From assembly GCA_905250115.1 (NCBI GenBank), contig CAJNOI010000102.1:1-64000 (forward strand): a DNA stretch of 64,000 nt, in the 5' to 3' direction. The notes under the pieces were generated by a model that ran no database searches, had not been told where the DNA came from, and saw only the letters and a list, made by a program, of their open reading frames with translations. How positions within the stretch are numbered: position 1 is the stretch's first letter; every line of letters begins with the position of its first letter. Positions 47,435 through 57,762 of the stretch are shown here, one piece after another. The translations under genes were made by a program, and so were the position numbers. The stretch comes from Adineta steineri (Eukaryota; Rotifera; Eurotatoria; Adinetida; Adinetidae).

Positions 47435-48242
47435 TCCGACAATAGCAGATAAGGAAATAAAGCTGTAGAAACAATAGAAAGAAAACCCTGGTATAAAACA
47501 GGAAAAAGTACTTCTAACACTTGAAATAGTCCATTCTATATGAATCACCAATTTAATGAGTAAAAAAATATGATATAGCAATAGATAAATAAAATGGGTA
47601 TTTTATCAAGCGAAAATAAGAGTTACACAGAAAATAGTCTTCAATATTCTAATATAATAATAAAAGAAAAGAAATAATAATTATCTCAAAAACTGTTTAG
47701 AAAGTTGATTCATAGCAGTTTTTCTATTTCTCGGATAAATAAGTAAAAACTATATATTTAAGTGATATGAAAGAGAATATATCGAATTATTAGTTATCAA
47801 AAGAGGATTCAGACCATATCTTCCATTTTTCTTCTTTATTCTATTCCTCGCCAACACAACGCATTTATCTTCATTCTTTAATAGAAGTGAATATATTTTA
47901 AAGTTCCCAAAGTAAAAAACATATTACGACTACGACATGACATATATACAAATCTGTAATTAAGTCTTTTCATGAGTTACATGGACGACTAACTAGTATC
48001 TTTCCTTTGTAATTTCTTAAGTTGTACAGAACTAAAATATCTTCGTATACGCATATCAATGCTATAATTAATATTCTTTGAAGATAGAAGTAATATTGAT
48101 AATTATAAAGCTTCACATGTAAATGTATCAAATGTGGATTTAGTTGCCATAGAATGATTAGAGCATAAGAAATACTAAAGCGATAAAACGATTATATTTT
48201 TTTATCTTTACTTTTTCACTTCTATAATATAGATCGAATAAT

Positions 48243-49181
48243 ATGAACAATATTTCAAGCATTATCATTGATGTAAGTGTATTCATTTTTGCATTGACTG
48301 GTGCTTTAACATCAATTGGAATACTTATTCTAATCTTTTGTCATCGACATCAATGTCCTATTAATACAGCAACTCGTCTCATCTGTAATAACTATTTAGC
48401 CGGCATGATTTCCTGTTTACTTTTATTAGACACTTATGCACATAATTTGTATGGTATCTTGCATGAAAATATTTCTTTTAACAACTGGTGGTGTTATGCA
48501 CGTTCCTATCTCGTTGCTGTTGGACTTGCTGCACTCTATCATTCATATTTAATTCAAGCATATTTTCGTTTATCTCGTGTGGTTTTTTACAAACGTAAAC
48601 AATTATATAGTTCTCGATTCATGTTTCGACTAATTTTGATCCAATGGTTAATCGATTTTCTTGTTTTAATACCTTCGTTGATTCTTCAACATTATGATTA
48701 TATGCCACAGTATTATTATTGTCAAATATTATATACTAATTGGCGTGGAATAGTAAATATCAGTATTATTGTGTATTATTTTCCGATGACTGTGATTGGA
48801 TCAATTTATTTTTACATTGTATATTATATGAAACAGAACAAAAGCATTGCTATTCAACAAAATCGTCAACTTGGAAATCAACGTGATCTAACTGTTCTTC
48901 GTCGCATTATTATTCTCATTGGAATGCTTTGTATGTTGAGTTTTCCTTCAGTGGTATTATATTTCTGGTATCTTATCACTGGTTATTTAATTCCATGGAT
49001 TTATCATTTTCAATGGCTAACATTCACTTTATCATTAGCCATTTTACCGATAGCGACAGCTTGCTTAACACCTCAATTACGTGAATTATTTATTCTTAAA
49101 TTCAGACAGCATCTTCGTATTCATCCAATCATGGAGATACAACAGACTGATTTAACAACTACCAGACAGGAAACATTGTAA
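48243..49181 (+). CDS. Rhodopsin-like GPCR
   Basis: A single exon of 312 residues with seven hydrophobic segments. Helix 3 ends LIQAYFRLSRVVFYKRKQLYSSR; the DRY position is FRL. Helix 5 is NISIIVYYFPMTVIGSIYFYIVYY. The third intracellular loop leads into LTVLRRIIILIGMLCMLSFPSVV. The C-terminus is CLTPQLRELFILKFRQHL. A pyrimidine tract with AG ends at 48232, 10 bases before the ATG. It is related by motif to the GPCR at 25434. The ligand is unknown. Confidence 0.8.
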   Translation: MNNISSIIIDVSVFIFALTGALTSIGILILIFCHRHQCPINTATRLICNNYLAGMISCLLLLDTYAHNLYGILHENISFNNWWCYARSYLVAVGLAALYHSYLIQAYFRLSRVVFYKRKQLYSSRFMFRLILIQWLIDFLVLIPSLILQHYDYMPQYYYCQILYTNWRGIVNISIIVYYFPMTVIGSIYFYIVYYMKQNKSIAIQQNRQLGNQRDLTVLRRIIILIGMLCMLSFPSVVLYFWYLITGYLIPWIYHFQWLTFTLSLAILPIATACLTPQLRELFILKFRQHLRIHPIMEIQQTDLTTTRQETL

Positions 49182-49871
49182 TAAATTTTTACATATATTT
49201 CATTGTAGTTCGTCTTATCTGTTGTATTGTAATTCTTTTTGTTGTCAGAAAAAAACTGATTTAACTTATATAAACTTTAGATTTTAACCAAATAAAAAGA
49301 AATGGATGAGTATGCATGAAATTTCCAAGTTGCATACAGTACGAAAGTGCGACATCATAAACATACTTGAATCAGGTAATGATGAAATATTTGTGTTAGT
49401 CATATTTTTTCGTTCTCTTCTTCCGACATAACGATGCTAAAGGTGAGAGTTCGAGTTCTGTATTGATCGTACATTCTTAAAGTACGAGAATTTCCAACTA
49501 AGTTTTATTCATTCTATTATGTCTTCGTAAAGATGTTAATCATATGAATCATTGAGAAAGAACATAAAATTGTACTTCCTACAGATGTTTACTTATGATT
49601 CTTACTGAAGAAAAAGAAAATATATTTTGCATATTGCTTTCATCTGCACAGAAAAGGTATGATCTCTTCATGATGAATGGCGTATTTCGCGTCATTGCAT
49701 CAGATGGTTAGTTTTACTTTTTTTTAAATTCGTCATACTCAATACTCACGTAAAGTAATTCTGACTTCGTATTATTTGAGAATAAATTTAATATATCATC
49801 GATAGCATTGTTTTAGATAGATCGATTTCTATTATTGTATTTACTTTTCAATCTATATCTCTAAAAAAAAG
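49182..49871. other. Intergenic region
   Basis: Nothing recognised beyond AT-rich sequence between a GPCR and the EMC7 gene. Confidence 0.5.
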
Positions 49872-50668
49872 ATGAATATTCTTATCCTATGGTGTCTTTT
49901 TTATCCAATACTAACTAAAATAAGTACTTCCTCGCCGTCATCACCAAGCTCAAGTAATAAAATTCCATTATATACAATTGAAGGACAAGTCGTCTTTCCA
50001 TCTGATGAAAATGTTCTTGACAATATACGTATACTAGTTGATGAAAGTCAGTACATCGGTATACCCAGAGTCGATGGCACGTTTGTTGTATCGGGTGAGT
50101 TGTCTTATTACACAAAAAGACATATTGCTCTTCATATTTACTAGGAATACCAAGTGGTTCATACATCGTTTCAGTTAATTCGCCATTTCATATCTTTGAA
50201 CCAGCACGTGTCGATATTAATACCAAAGGAAAAATTCGTGCACGTGCAGTTAATTTTATTGAACCAGGCAAAGTTGTTACAATGAAATATCCGCTACGCT
50301 TCGAATCACATACGAAACCGAATTATTTTCAAAAACGTGAAGAGTATAATCTGATTGATATTCTTTCGAATCCAACGTTTTTTCCAATAATCTTAGCAGT
50401 AATTTCAATTCCTTGAATACTCGTATTCCTTAAGCAACAACAAGCTATGCAAAATATGCAAGATGCATCGGAAATACAAGACACTGTTCAACGACTTAAT
50501 AACTTCATTCAACCAAATTACAACAACAACTTCCCCGATATTATCGATTGGTTAATTACACATGTAGGTGGTGCGAGAAGAATACGATCACCACCCGAAG
50601 AGACAACGGATTCTGATAGCAAACAGAAGAGAAAAAAATCCAAGCGAGCAAAAAATCAAACAGACTGA
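49872..50668 (+). pseudogene. EMC7: EMC7 with one in-frame UGA
   Basis: Exons 49872-50094 and 50145-50668 (50-bp GT-AG intron) give 248 codons with the EMC7 layout. There is a signal peptide and a carbohydrate-binding-like beta-sandwich (IEGQVVFP, RVDGTFVVSG|IPSGSYIVSVNSPFHIFEPARVDINTKGKIRAR), followed by KYPLRF and YFQKREEYNLIDILSNP. Then come a membrane helix and a basic tail (KQKRKKSKRAKNQ). TGA at 50414-50416 interrupts the membrane helix (ILAVISIP*ILVFLKQQQ), and the frame then continues to the normal end. EMC7 is a subunit of the ER membrane complex that inserts transmembrane segments. A truncated product would lose its anchor. Either one of several gene copies is decaying or the base is wrong. 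Confidence 0.75.
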
Positions 50669-51028
50669 AGTTTTATGTGTTGCTTTTTTCTATGTGAATA
50701 CGGATGTGATTGTAAATTATGTAAAATACCCACTTATCTGAATGTATGACAAAAGAATAAAAAATACGCAGTTACTAAACGTGGATAAATTTTATTTTAT
50801 ATTCTTTCTTATCATCATGTTGAAAGAAAGAGAAAAAAAGATTTATGTATCAACAAATACACAGAAAAGCAAAAGAAAAAGAAAAAAAAAAGTAAATGCA
50901 GTTATTGTTGCCAACATTGTATGTAATAATCGTTTTTATTTTTTATGCTTTATTCAGCGCATAAATAATATAAAAGTTTGAGTTATTTATACCAGTTTAA
51001 AGAGAAAACATTTAGCGCTTGTTTAGCT

Positions 51029-51079
51029 GTAAGAGTGTGGATGTGGATACGAGTATTACATTCATCATATACCCATATC
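51029..51079. repeat. Telomere-like palindrome (diverged)
   Basis: Arms AAGAGTGTGGATGTGGATAC and ATATACCCATATCGG; partial pairing only. Confidence 0.45.
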
Positions 51080-51182
51080 GGGGTTGCCAAACCTACTGCT
51101 TTTCAATGTTTTGACAGGTTCCATTTATCGACATTTTGAACAAATACAAAAGACATAAAGGAAAGTGAGGACTGATACAGTT

Positions 51183-51240
51183 AGGGTGTGGGTGTAGGTA
51201 TTACATTAACCTTACTCTGACACACTTGCACCCACACTCA
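51183..51240. repeat. Telomere-like palindrome
   Basis: Arms AGGGTGTGGGTGTAGG and CACACTTGCACCCACACTC with a loop of about 25 bases. It lies 43 bp from the stop of the methyltransferase gene. Confidence 0.7.
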
Positions 51241-51282
51241 AAATAATACGATATTTTATATTTTTAAAATAGATTAGTTACA

Positions 51283-52596
51283 TTATTTAACAGTGAAAAA
51301 ACAGATTTCATCTCCGATTTCAAGAGAACGTATTCTTTTAGCCACTTGTATAGACTTTTCTGGTGAAGCAGTTTGAATATTTTCGATAATTTTCTTTATA
51401 AATTCAATAGTTGTTGAATTACGAAGATAACCACCACCATACGTCGAGATATAACTAGTTAATAAATCTTCTATAACATAAATTCCTCCGGATTTTACTT
51501 TTGGTAGTAATTGAACAAATGATGTAATTTGTTGATTCATTGAATGACCACCATCATCAACAATTACATCAAAATAACCTTGTGCTGATTTCACATTGTT
51601 TAAAACTGTTATATCATCTTGACTGCCATAAAACATGGTAACATTCACCTACAATAGGAAAAGAAAAAGCATTATATAAAATTATCTTTTAGTGACTATC
51701 AAACAAGATACAACAAAGGAGTAAATTTATAATTTCTACTAGTGGATTCGACTTGAGATTTAATACTACATGAGGACAACTTTTTTTCAGATATAAGAAT
51801 CAAATACTATGTGATCAACTCGTCTACTCTTTATTTTATACTTAATTAAAGTGTCATTTCGAACAGTTGAATAGCTGTTAATTTTGTTTATATTAAGGAA
51901 TACGCGATTAGATGTGTCTTAATTATGATGAAACGCACACTCAAAGAAACGTTAAAATATGTATATCTAAATTTAGTTCATCTTTTTTTTCACACAGCAC
52001 ATAACAGAAATTGTCGAATTAAAAAATATTACTTTTATGATAACCACCAATCGAAGATTAATTCATTTTACCTTATGTCCATGAGATTTATACCATTCTT
52101 CACCACATCGACGATCAAATTCAAGAAAATAAATATTTGCTAATGGTCCTAGATAATAACGCCATACATATGCTGATGCACCTGGTCCATATGGCATTCC
52201 ACATCCTAATCCAATTTCAAGTAGAATAACATTGGATCCTACATATTTGCTTAAATATTTCTCATATAATATATCATAATGATGTGTCGTAACTTTATCG
52301 GTCTTGTATGTAAGACTTACATTCAAGAACGATTGTTGTACCGAACTAGTTGTGTTAATTCGACTTAAATTCAAAATCGATTGTTGTGTCGAATTGTTTG
52401 TATTAATTCGGCGTGCATTGCTTGGAGATAGAACAGACGATATAGTAGGAGTTCGACATAAAGTTCGATAAATATGAGTACTATAATGAGGATTTGCAAC
52501 AAACACTCCAACTGCGAACGCTCCTATAAAGCTGAATAGAACGACAATTACACGAATGAAATTTGTAGTGTAACCATTTGATGATTCTGATTCCAT
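51283..52596 (-). CDS. Membrane-anchored SAM-dependent methyltransferase
   Basis: Exons 52596-52072 and 51648-51283 with a 423-bp GT-AG intron give about 296 residues; the join is SHGHK|VNVTMFYG. The N-terminus has a single signal-anchor (FIRVIVVLFSFIGAFAVGVFVA) and a linker with a repeated motif (RINTNNSTQQSILNLSRINTTSSVQQSFLNVS). The catalytic part starts TYKTDKVTTHHYDILYEKYL, followed by the SAM-binding LLEIGLGCGMPYGPGASAYVWRYYLG, IDDGGHSMNQQ and GGIYVIEDLLTSY. These match a methyltransferase group with bacterial and fungal members, some acting on sugars of natural products. Topology suggests a Golgi lumenal enzyme acting on glycans. Acquisition by transfer is plausible in bdelloids but not shown here. 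Confidence 0.75.
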
Positions 52597-54515
52597 GATG
52601 CACCTTAATTATTTATCTAAATTAATAATTAAAAAAAAAGAATGAACAAAACAACTTCTTTGACAGTTCTATCATTTGTTTCGATAAAATAAGTACATCG
52701 ATTTCATAACTATTTTAATAGTTTTTAAAATACTCGTATATCTTTCGTTTTCTTTTTCTTCTTTCATTTAAATGTCATGGTCCACAGAGCTGAACAAAAT
52801 TTTACTCCACACTGTATATTTCATTTATGTTCATTGTGACATACGATGGATGGTTTTAAATAGATGTCCTTTCCTGCCGATTACATTTTTGTACAATTCA
52901 ATATGACTTGAACTTGTACGTGAGGGTGGTTATATCATTTTACACTCACACCCTACTCGTATTGATTATCTGTCCAATTGAAACTGTTCGGTATACTAAA
53001 TATTTAATTCTTCTTTCAATTTTAAATAAATTCACAAGAGAAAAAACTAGTTCTGATTGTTATTATTTGTTCAAATTATTTTTGTTAAGAATTACTTCGG
53101 ACTTAAGTGACTGTATTTTTATACAAATATTTCACAGAGGAAAAAATCTGATAAATATCTTATATCAATAGATAATATGCAATTCTTTACAAAGAAGATT
53201 TCGAAAAGCTTATCTCTAACGAGAACATCATCGTCACAAACATTATCAGATTATATTTTTATATGAAATAATAATTACTAATCAACAAAGAGAAACAGCA
53301 CAACTACTTTGTGACGGATAATGATTCCGTCAGTTATGCATCTCTTTCTGTGCTGTTTCATAAGTCAATGGACTCACGAGCATCGTTGTCCGTTACAGTA
53401 TTAGAATGTCTTTTTATAACAGCAGCAACAAAGAAAATCAATTTTTTTTCTTTTGCTTGTTCACATGGTTTGAAATGAAATAATAAAGTGTTCTTTTTCT
53501 GTCGATGAAAAGAAAACAAAACACTACTGATTGGTTACTTAGTGTATTTTCATGTTGCTGTTGCTTTTGAATTCCGATCAGTGTTTTTGATCTACCAACT
53601 TTACTTTTTGTTTGTCACTAACGAAAAAAATAACTTCGTCATTTTTATAAACTACCTTCATCACTCGCTTCCAACATACATTAAAAAGTAAAAAATATTA
53701 TCAAAAATTCTGGCACATAATTCATTCAATTTAAATTATTGCTGACGCGGTGAGTTTTTGACTCTTTTCATACTGCAATACTAATATTAATATTTTTCTG
53801 ATCAGTATTTCACACAAATATAAACAATATTTTAACTCGAATCAGCAGGTTAAAAAATAAACTGATTAGTTGCTTTGTATAATTTATGTAGATTCTTCAT
53901 ACCATTTTGTAATAATATAAACAAATTTAAGTGGAAAGAGAATCGATTAGTCTAATATTTACATAGTAGATAAATTATCTCATATTATAATTAAATCTTC
54001 ATAAAATAGCTTTTTTTCTGCTTTTAACATATTTATTTACTGTAAATAGTTTTAGTTAGAATCAATCGAATTGATCTCATACCAGTTAAAGTTATTTTGA
54101 TTTAGTCTTTAAATAGAGAACTGTCATTATCAAATGATATATAATATTAATAAACCACCTACTTCGTTATTCAACACAATTTTTCTTTATCAAACAGATT
54201 TTATAGGATTCATTTAGTAAAAATCTCAAGTTTGTATTTGTGGAAATGACTATTTCATATTTTGATATTAAAATTCAAGCCGAAGATAATAAAATAAGAA
54301 AGAATGATAAAATTTTAAGGTCATGACTATGTGAATTAAATAAAGTTATTCGAAACTGTGTTAAGGTACTAGAAGATTTTTCAAGTACAAAAGTATGATA
54401 TTTATCTCGTAGACTTGAGTTTCGCATCTCATTATAAATCAAATAAACTTTTTATTTTTTATAATTTAGTTAATTGTTGAACAAAACAAATCACTCAAAT
54501 TATCAATTTACTAGA
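52597..54515. other. Intergenic region
   Basis: About 1.9 kb without recognised exons. It contains the short palindrome at 52921. The rest is AT-rich. Confidence 0.5.
52921..52956. repeat. Short telomere-like palindrome
   Basis: Arms TGAGGGTGGT and ACTCACACCCTAC around an AT-rich loop; single-unit arms. Confidence 0.5.
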
Positions 54516-55241
54516 ATGAGCAGTTCACGAGATCGTTTTACAGATATTGAACTGGAAAATAAACGTTTACCAGCATGTTATGATTATCTTAATTGTGAAT
54601 TATTATCTCTTGAAGAAGCGATGAATGAATTACAAAATTTTCTAAAAGATATAAATAGTTTTGTTAAATTTGCTGAAAAATATTGTACATATCCAAATAA
54701 ACATAATTTAACAAAAGATGAATCTGCTGCAATTTATATTTATTCGATGGAAATGTCTCATAATTCATGTGTTTATCGTGTTTTAAATCAAACACTTCGT
54801 GAAAAAGATCGATCAAAACTTCTTCCATGGTTTGGATATTTAAAACTTTTAGATTCTGCAACATCAAAATTACCTACATTCAAAGGAATTATTTGGCGTG
54901 GTACTGATAAAAATGTTACTAAATATTTTAAAAAAGGTCAAAAAATTACTTGGTGGAGTATAAGTTCATGTTCAACATCTGTTAATGTTATTTCTTCATT
55001 TGTTAATAAATCTCTATCAAGTACATTATTTCATATTGAATGCTTGAATGGAAAATTAATTGCATCATATACATGTTATCCAAATGAAAGGGAAGTTATT
55101 TTAATGCCTGGAACAGTATTTGAAGTTATATCTATTACATCAAATAATCATGGTGGATTAAATATTATTCATTTAAAAGAAATTAGTGATAATGATAAAC
55201 CAACAGATTCAAGTAACTACTTTAACTATAATACGTATTAG
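54516..55241 (+). CDS. Arginine ADP-ribosyltransferase (ART family)
   Basis: A single exon of 241 residues from MSSSRDRFTDIELENKR. The R-S-E catalytic signature of arginine-specific mono-ADP-ribosyltransferases is complete: Arg128 in IIWRGTD, Ser153-Thr154-Ser155 in SSCSTSVNV, and E191-R-E193 in YPNEREVILMPGTVF. These enzymes transfer ADP-ribose from NAD+ to arginine side chains. There is no signal peptide, so a cytosolic protein is likely. The family is expanded in bdelloids. An in-frame upstream extension exists but has no ATG. The AG at 54468-54469 could be a trans-splice acceptor. Target proteins are unknown. Confidence 0.85.
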   Translation: MSSSRDRFTDIELENKRLPACYDYLNCELLSLEEAMNELQNFLKDINSFVKFAEKYCTYPNKHNLTKDESAAIYIYSMEMSHNSCVYRVLNQTLREKDRSKLLPWFGYLKLLDSATSKLPTFKGIIWRGTDKNVTKYFKKGQKITWWSISSCSTSVNVISSFVNKSLSSTLFHIECLNGKLIASYTCYPNEREVILMPGTVFEVISITSNNHGGLNIIHLKEISDNDKPTDSSNYFNYNTY

Positions 55242-55554
55242 ATAACAAATCAATTTTGATAAACAAATGAACACGAGAATAATTGTGTAAAATCTAATTA
55301 ATAAATTTATATTTGTTTATTTATTTTTGTTTAAAATTCAAAACCATTTGTTTTATTTTATTAATCGAAATATATTTCTAGATGAAAATATTTATTGAAA
55401 AAAAAATAATCTAAAGATAATTTATTTTTATTTAGATCAATATGTGAGCTAATGTCAATTATTTATTCGTTTTTTTATCTTTATAAGAAAAGATTTAAAG
55501 ACTTTAATTATATTCGAATGTAAAAAATTTGAAACGTAGAAAATGTGTTAAATA

Positions 55555-55623
55555 AGGGTGTGGGTGGGTATGGTTGTATAAACTTCATCTTGTTATCGAA
55601 CTACAATCACACCCACACCCTCA
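55555..55623. repeat. Telomere-like palindrome
   Basis: Arms AAGGGTGTGGGTGGGTATGG and CAATCACACCCACACCCTC with a loop of about 30 bases. It lies about 310 bp after the ART gene. Confidence 0.75.
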
Positions 55624-56264
55624 GAGACGTTAGTTTTGATTGTTTTTATAACAAAATAAATAAAGACTAAGTAAGACAATCAGTCGAAAACAAAATTCGA
55701 TATTTTTTATTAAGAAAAAAACAAAGAAAAATTAATTGATATTCACATTTTGGTTAAATTTATTGACCGTTATTTTGCGAAAGATTGATTAATTGATAAT
55801 GCTGGATGATAAATAATATTGAAAAGACTTTGATTAAGAGATAAATTGTAAAAATAACAATTGACCAAGCGATGAATAAAGTATAAAGATTTTTTAAAGA
55901 TAATCAGAATTAAAAAGTTGTTTATCAAACAAAAAAAAGATGAGAGATATTGTAATGGAAGTACTATTTGATTATATTCTTCTTTAACATGTCGATTTTT
56001 TTCATAGATATTTAAGATTTCTTTGGAATACCATCTGGAAATCGTAGTAAAACAGTTTTTACAAGGATTTTCACTTTGATTTGAAGATGATTTTGAGCCT
56101 CACTGGAATTTAGCCTGTATAGACTCAGCCTCACTTAAATTATCAATCTGATATTTTTTCTACACATTGATTTATACGTATTTGATATTGATGTTGAACG
56201 TTGAAAGTCGAAGCTCTTATGGTTTTTGATTTTTATTAATCAGTAATTAAAACAAACCAAATAA

Positions 56265-57142
56265 ACATAAAACAGATCACAAAAAATTCAACAATTTGTA
56301 AAATTTTAAATGCATGTCGAATACGTAAACCAATGTTTAAAGCAGGGGTGCAGAAAAGCCCTTCTACGCGAACGCGCGCTCGAAAAAGTTTTCGAAAAAT
56401 CATTGACTTTGAAATGTTTTCTTTCGGGAAATAATAAGGAAACTTGTTTAGATGAAGATTTTGTTTTATACGTAATTGAATTGATGTGTTCATTAGGCTA
56501 CACTATATTTTAAATATATCGTAGTCTCTTCTCTCTTTCGAGTTCTTTAACAAAAATATTCAAAAAAAACATTTGTTTTACTTGAATACTGAGGGAAATA
56601 CATGATTGATTTTTCTGCGTTGAGGGAAATTTTTCGTTTTAACGGAGAATTCTGCATCCCTAGTTTAAAGTATATCACGGATTGCTGAAATTATATCTAA
56701 CCATTCCGGTTACGACTCCCACATGTGAACCTACATTCAGCGCATTAAATAGAGTAAAAAATGTAGTTCATTTTTCGATGAATCAACGACGTCTCAACCA
56801 TTGTTTACAACCACATATTTAAAAAGAGAAACTTAGTAGAATTGATCCAAATCAAATCATGCCCAAATTTATATTATCAAACGAAAAAAGGCAAAATGTT
56901 TTTGGTTCAATATTCTAGTGTTAGATAAATGGTCTTCATATTTTTGCAAAAAATTTTGTCTTTCTGTACAAATTTAGAAACTCTATTAATCAAAGACGCA
57001 ACAAATTAAACACATTAATTTTTTGATAGCAAAAAAAATCTAACAGCGGTTAATCACCTATAATTTAATTATATTGTCTCATGCTAATATATAAATAGCT
57101 ACTTTGAGCCTCACCGGATTTCAACACGTTCCGCCGCCCTTG
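56265..57142 (+). pseudogene. hAT transposase relic (C-terminal part and 3' end)
   Basis: With the nested MITE (56343-56662) removed, 56265-56342 joins 56671-56830 to read ...RIRKPMFKVYHGLLKLYLTIPVTTPTCEPTFSALNRVKN..., followed by MNQRRLNHCLQPHI and a stop. TIPVT.PTCE.TFSALNRVK is the hAT C-terminal dimerisation region, nearest to ZMYM1-like transposases. Similarity seems to continue past the stop (KEKLSRIDPNQIMPKF). The right terminus at 57142, read inward, is CAAGGGCGGCGGAACGTGTT, a typical hAT end. The 5' part is unrecognisable. A gagcctcac word repeats at 56094 and 57107. The copy is clearly inactive. Confidence 0.65.
56343..56662. mobile_element. hAT-like MITE (320 bp) with perfect 8-bp TSD
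   Basis: Identical 8-mers gtttaaag flank it (56335-56342 and 56663-56670). The ends are CAGGGGTGCAGAA and, inward from the right, TAGGGATGCAGAA. It sits inside the transposase relic, and its removal plus one TSD copy restores the transposase frame at that point. Non-coding. Confidence 0.85.
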
Positions 57143-57477
57143 CATAGAACGAAAGTTTTTTCTTGGTTTCTTTCATTTCTATTTTACCTCTGATAACATA
57201 TTTCTACGTTCTTTTTTTTATTTGTCATCAATGTCGTTATCTATTTTATGCTTTTTTTTCCTGTTTCTTTAACAAACGAGACTGATAAGAATATTATTTA
57301 ATTTGGAGACAAAGTAAAGTGAGTAGGATAAAGGTAAGAGCCATTCTCTTGTGTAAGTTTATCATGCTAGGAGTTCTGACAAAAGAAACTCATGGTGACA
57401 GCATTTCTGCTACTGTTAATATTACAACAACAACACCAAACACAGTCATCTGTTAGATTTATGTTTCGTTCATGCCA

Positions 57478-57497
57478 TCATCCACACCCTCAAGATG
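57478..57497. repeat. Half of a telomere-like palindrome
   Basis: C-arm only (ATCCACACCCTCAAGATG), with the usual CTCAAG border. No G-arm upstream. Confidence 0.35.
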
Positions 57498-57606
57498 TGG
57501 CTCATGTGCATGTATGCTATTTCTAAGGTGTTGAGGTTCCCCTTTAATAAGTGATCCATTTTACACTTAATAAAAGATTCAACTTCATAAGATTGCCAAG
57601 GCTAAG

Positions 57607-57697
57607 TTGAGGGGTAGGTGGGTGTCGGTGTAGTTGCTGTTGAAAGATAGACAATATACCCACACGAACGAACATCCACTCGCACTCACACCCTCAA
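57607..57697. repeat. Telomere-like palindrome
   Basis: Arms TTGAGGGGTAGGTGGGTG and CACTCGCACTCACACCCTCAA with a long loop. It is 65 bp upstream of the ATG of the first NHL gene. Confidence 0.7.
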
Positions 57698-57762
57698 TAA
57701 TTTGTGTGTAGATTGTCCGTACTATGAAATGAAAATTTTGTTAAATTTCAAGATCATTATAC

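Larger units (their letters stand above)
45250..48242. other. Repeat-bearing gene-free region
   Basis: No exon recognised in about 3 kb. It holds inverted GAGCAATAAT arrays (45925 and 46731), palindromes at 46609 and 47392, and fragments resembling transposon ends (46086-46250 with agaagacc words; 46481-46560 with cagaggtagaatcggttcg and aaccgaac words). Confidence 0.5.
50669..51282. other. Convergent intergenic region with two palindromes
   Basis: This 0.6-kb spacer between two convergent genes carries two telomere-like palindromes (51029 and 51183). No exon was seen. Confidence 0.5.
55242..57762. other. Transposon-bearing intergenic region
   Basis: No host exon is seen. It holds palindromes at 55555, 57478 and 57607, the hAT transposase relic and its nested MITE. 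Confidence 0.55.
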
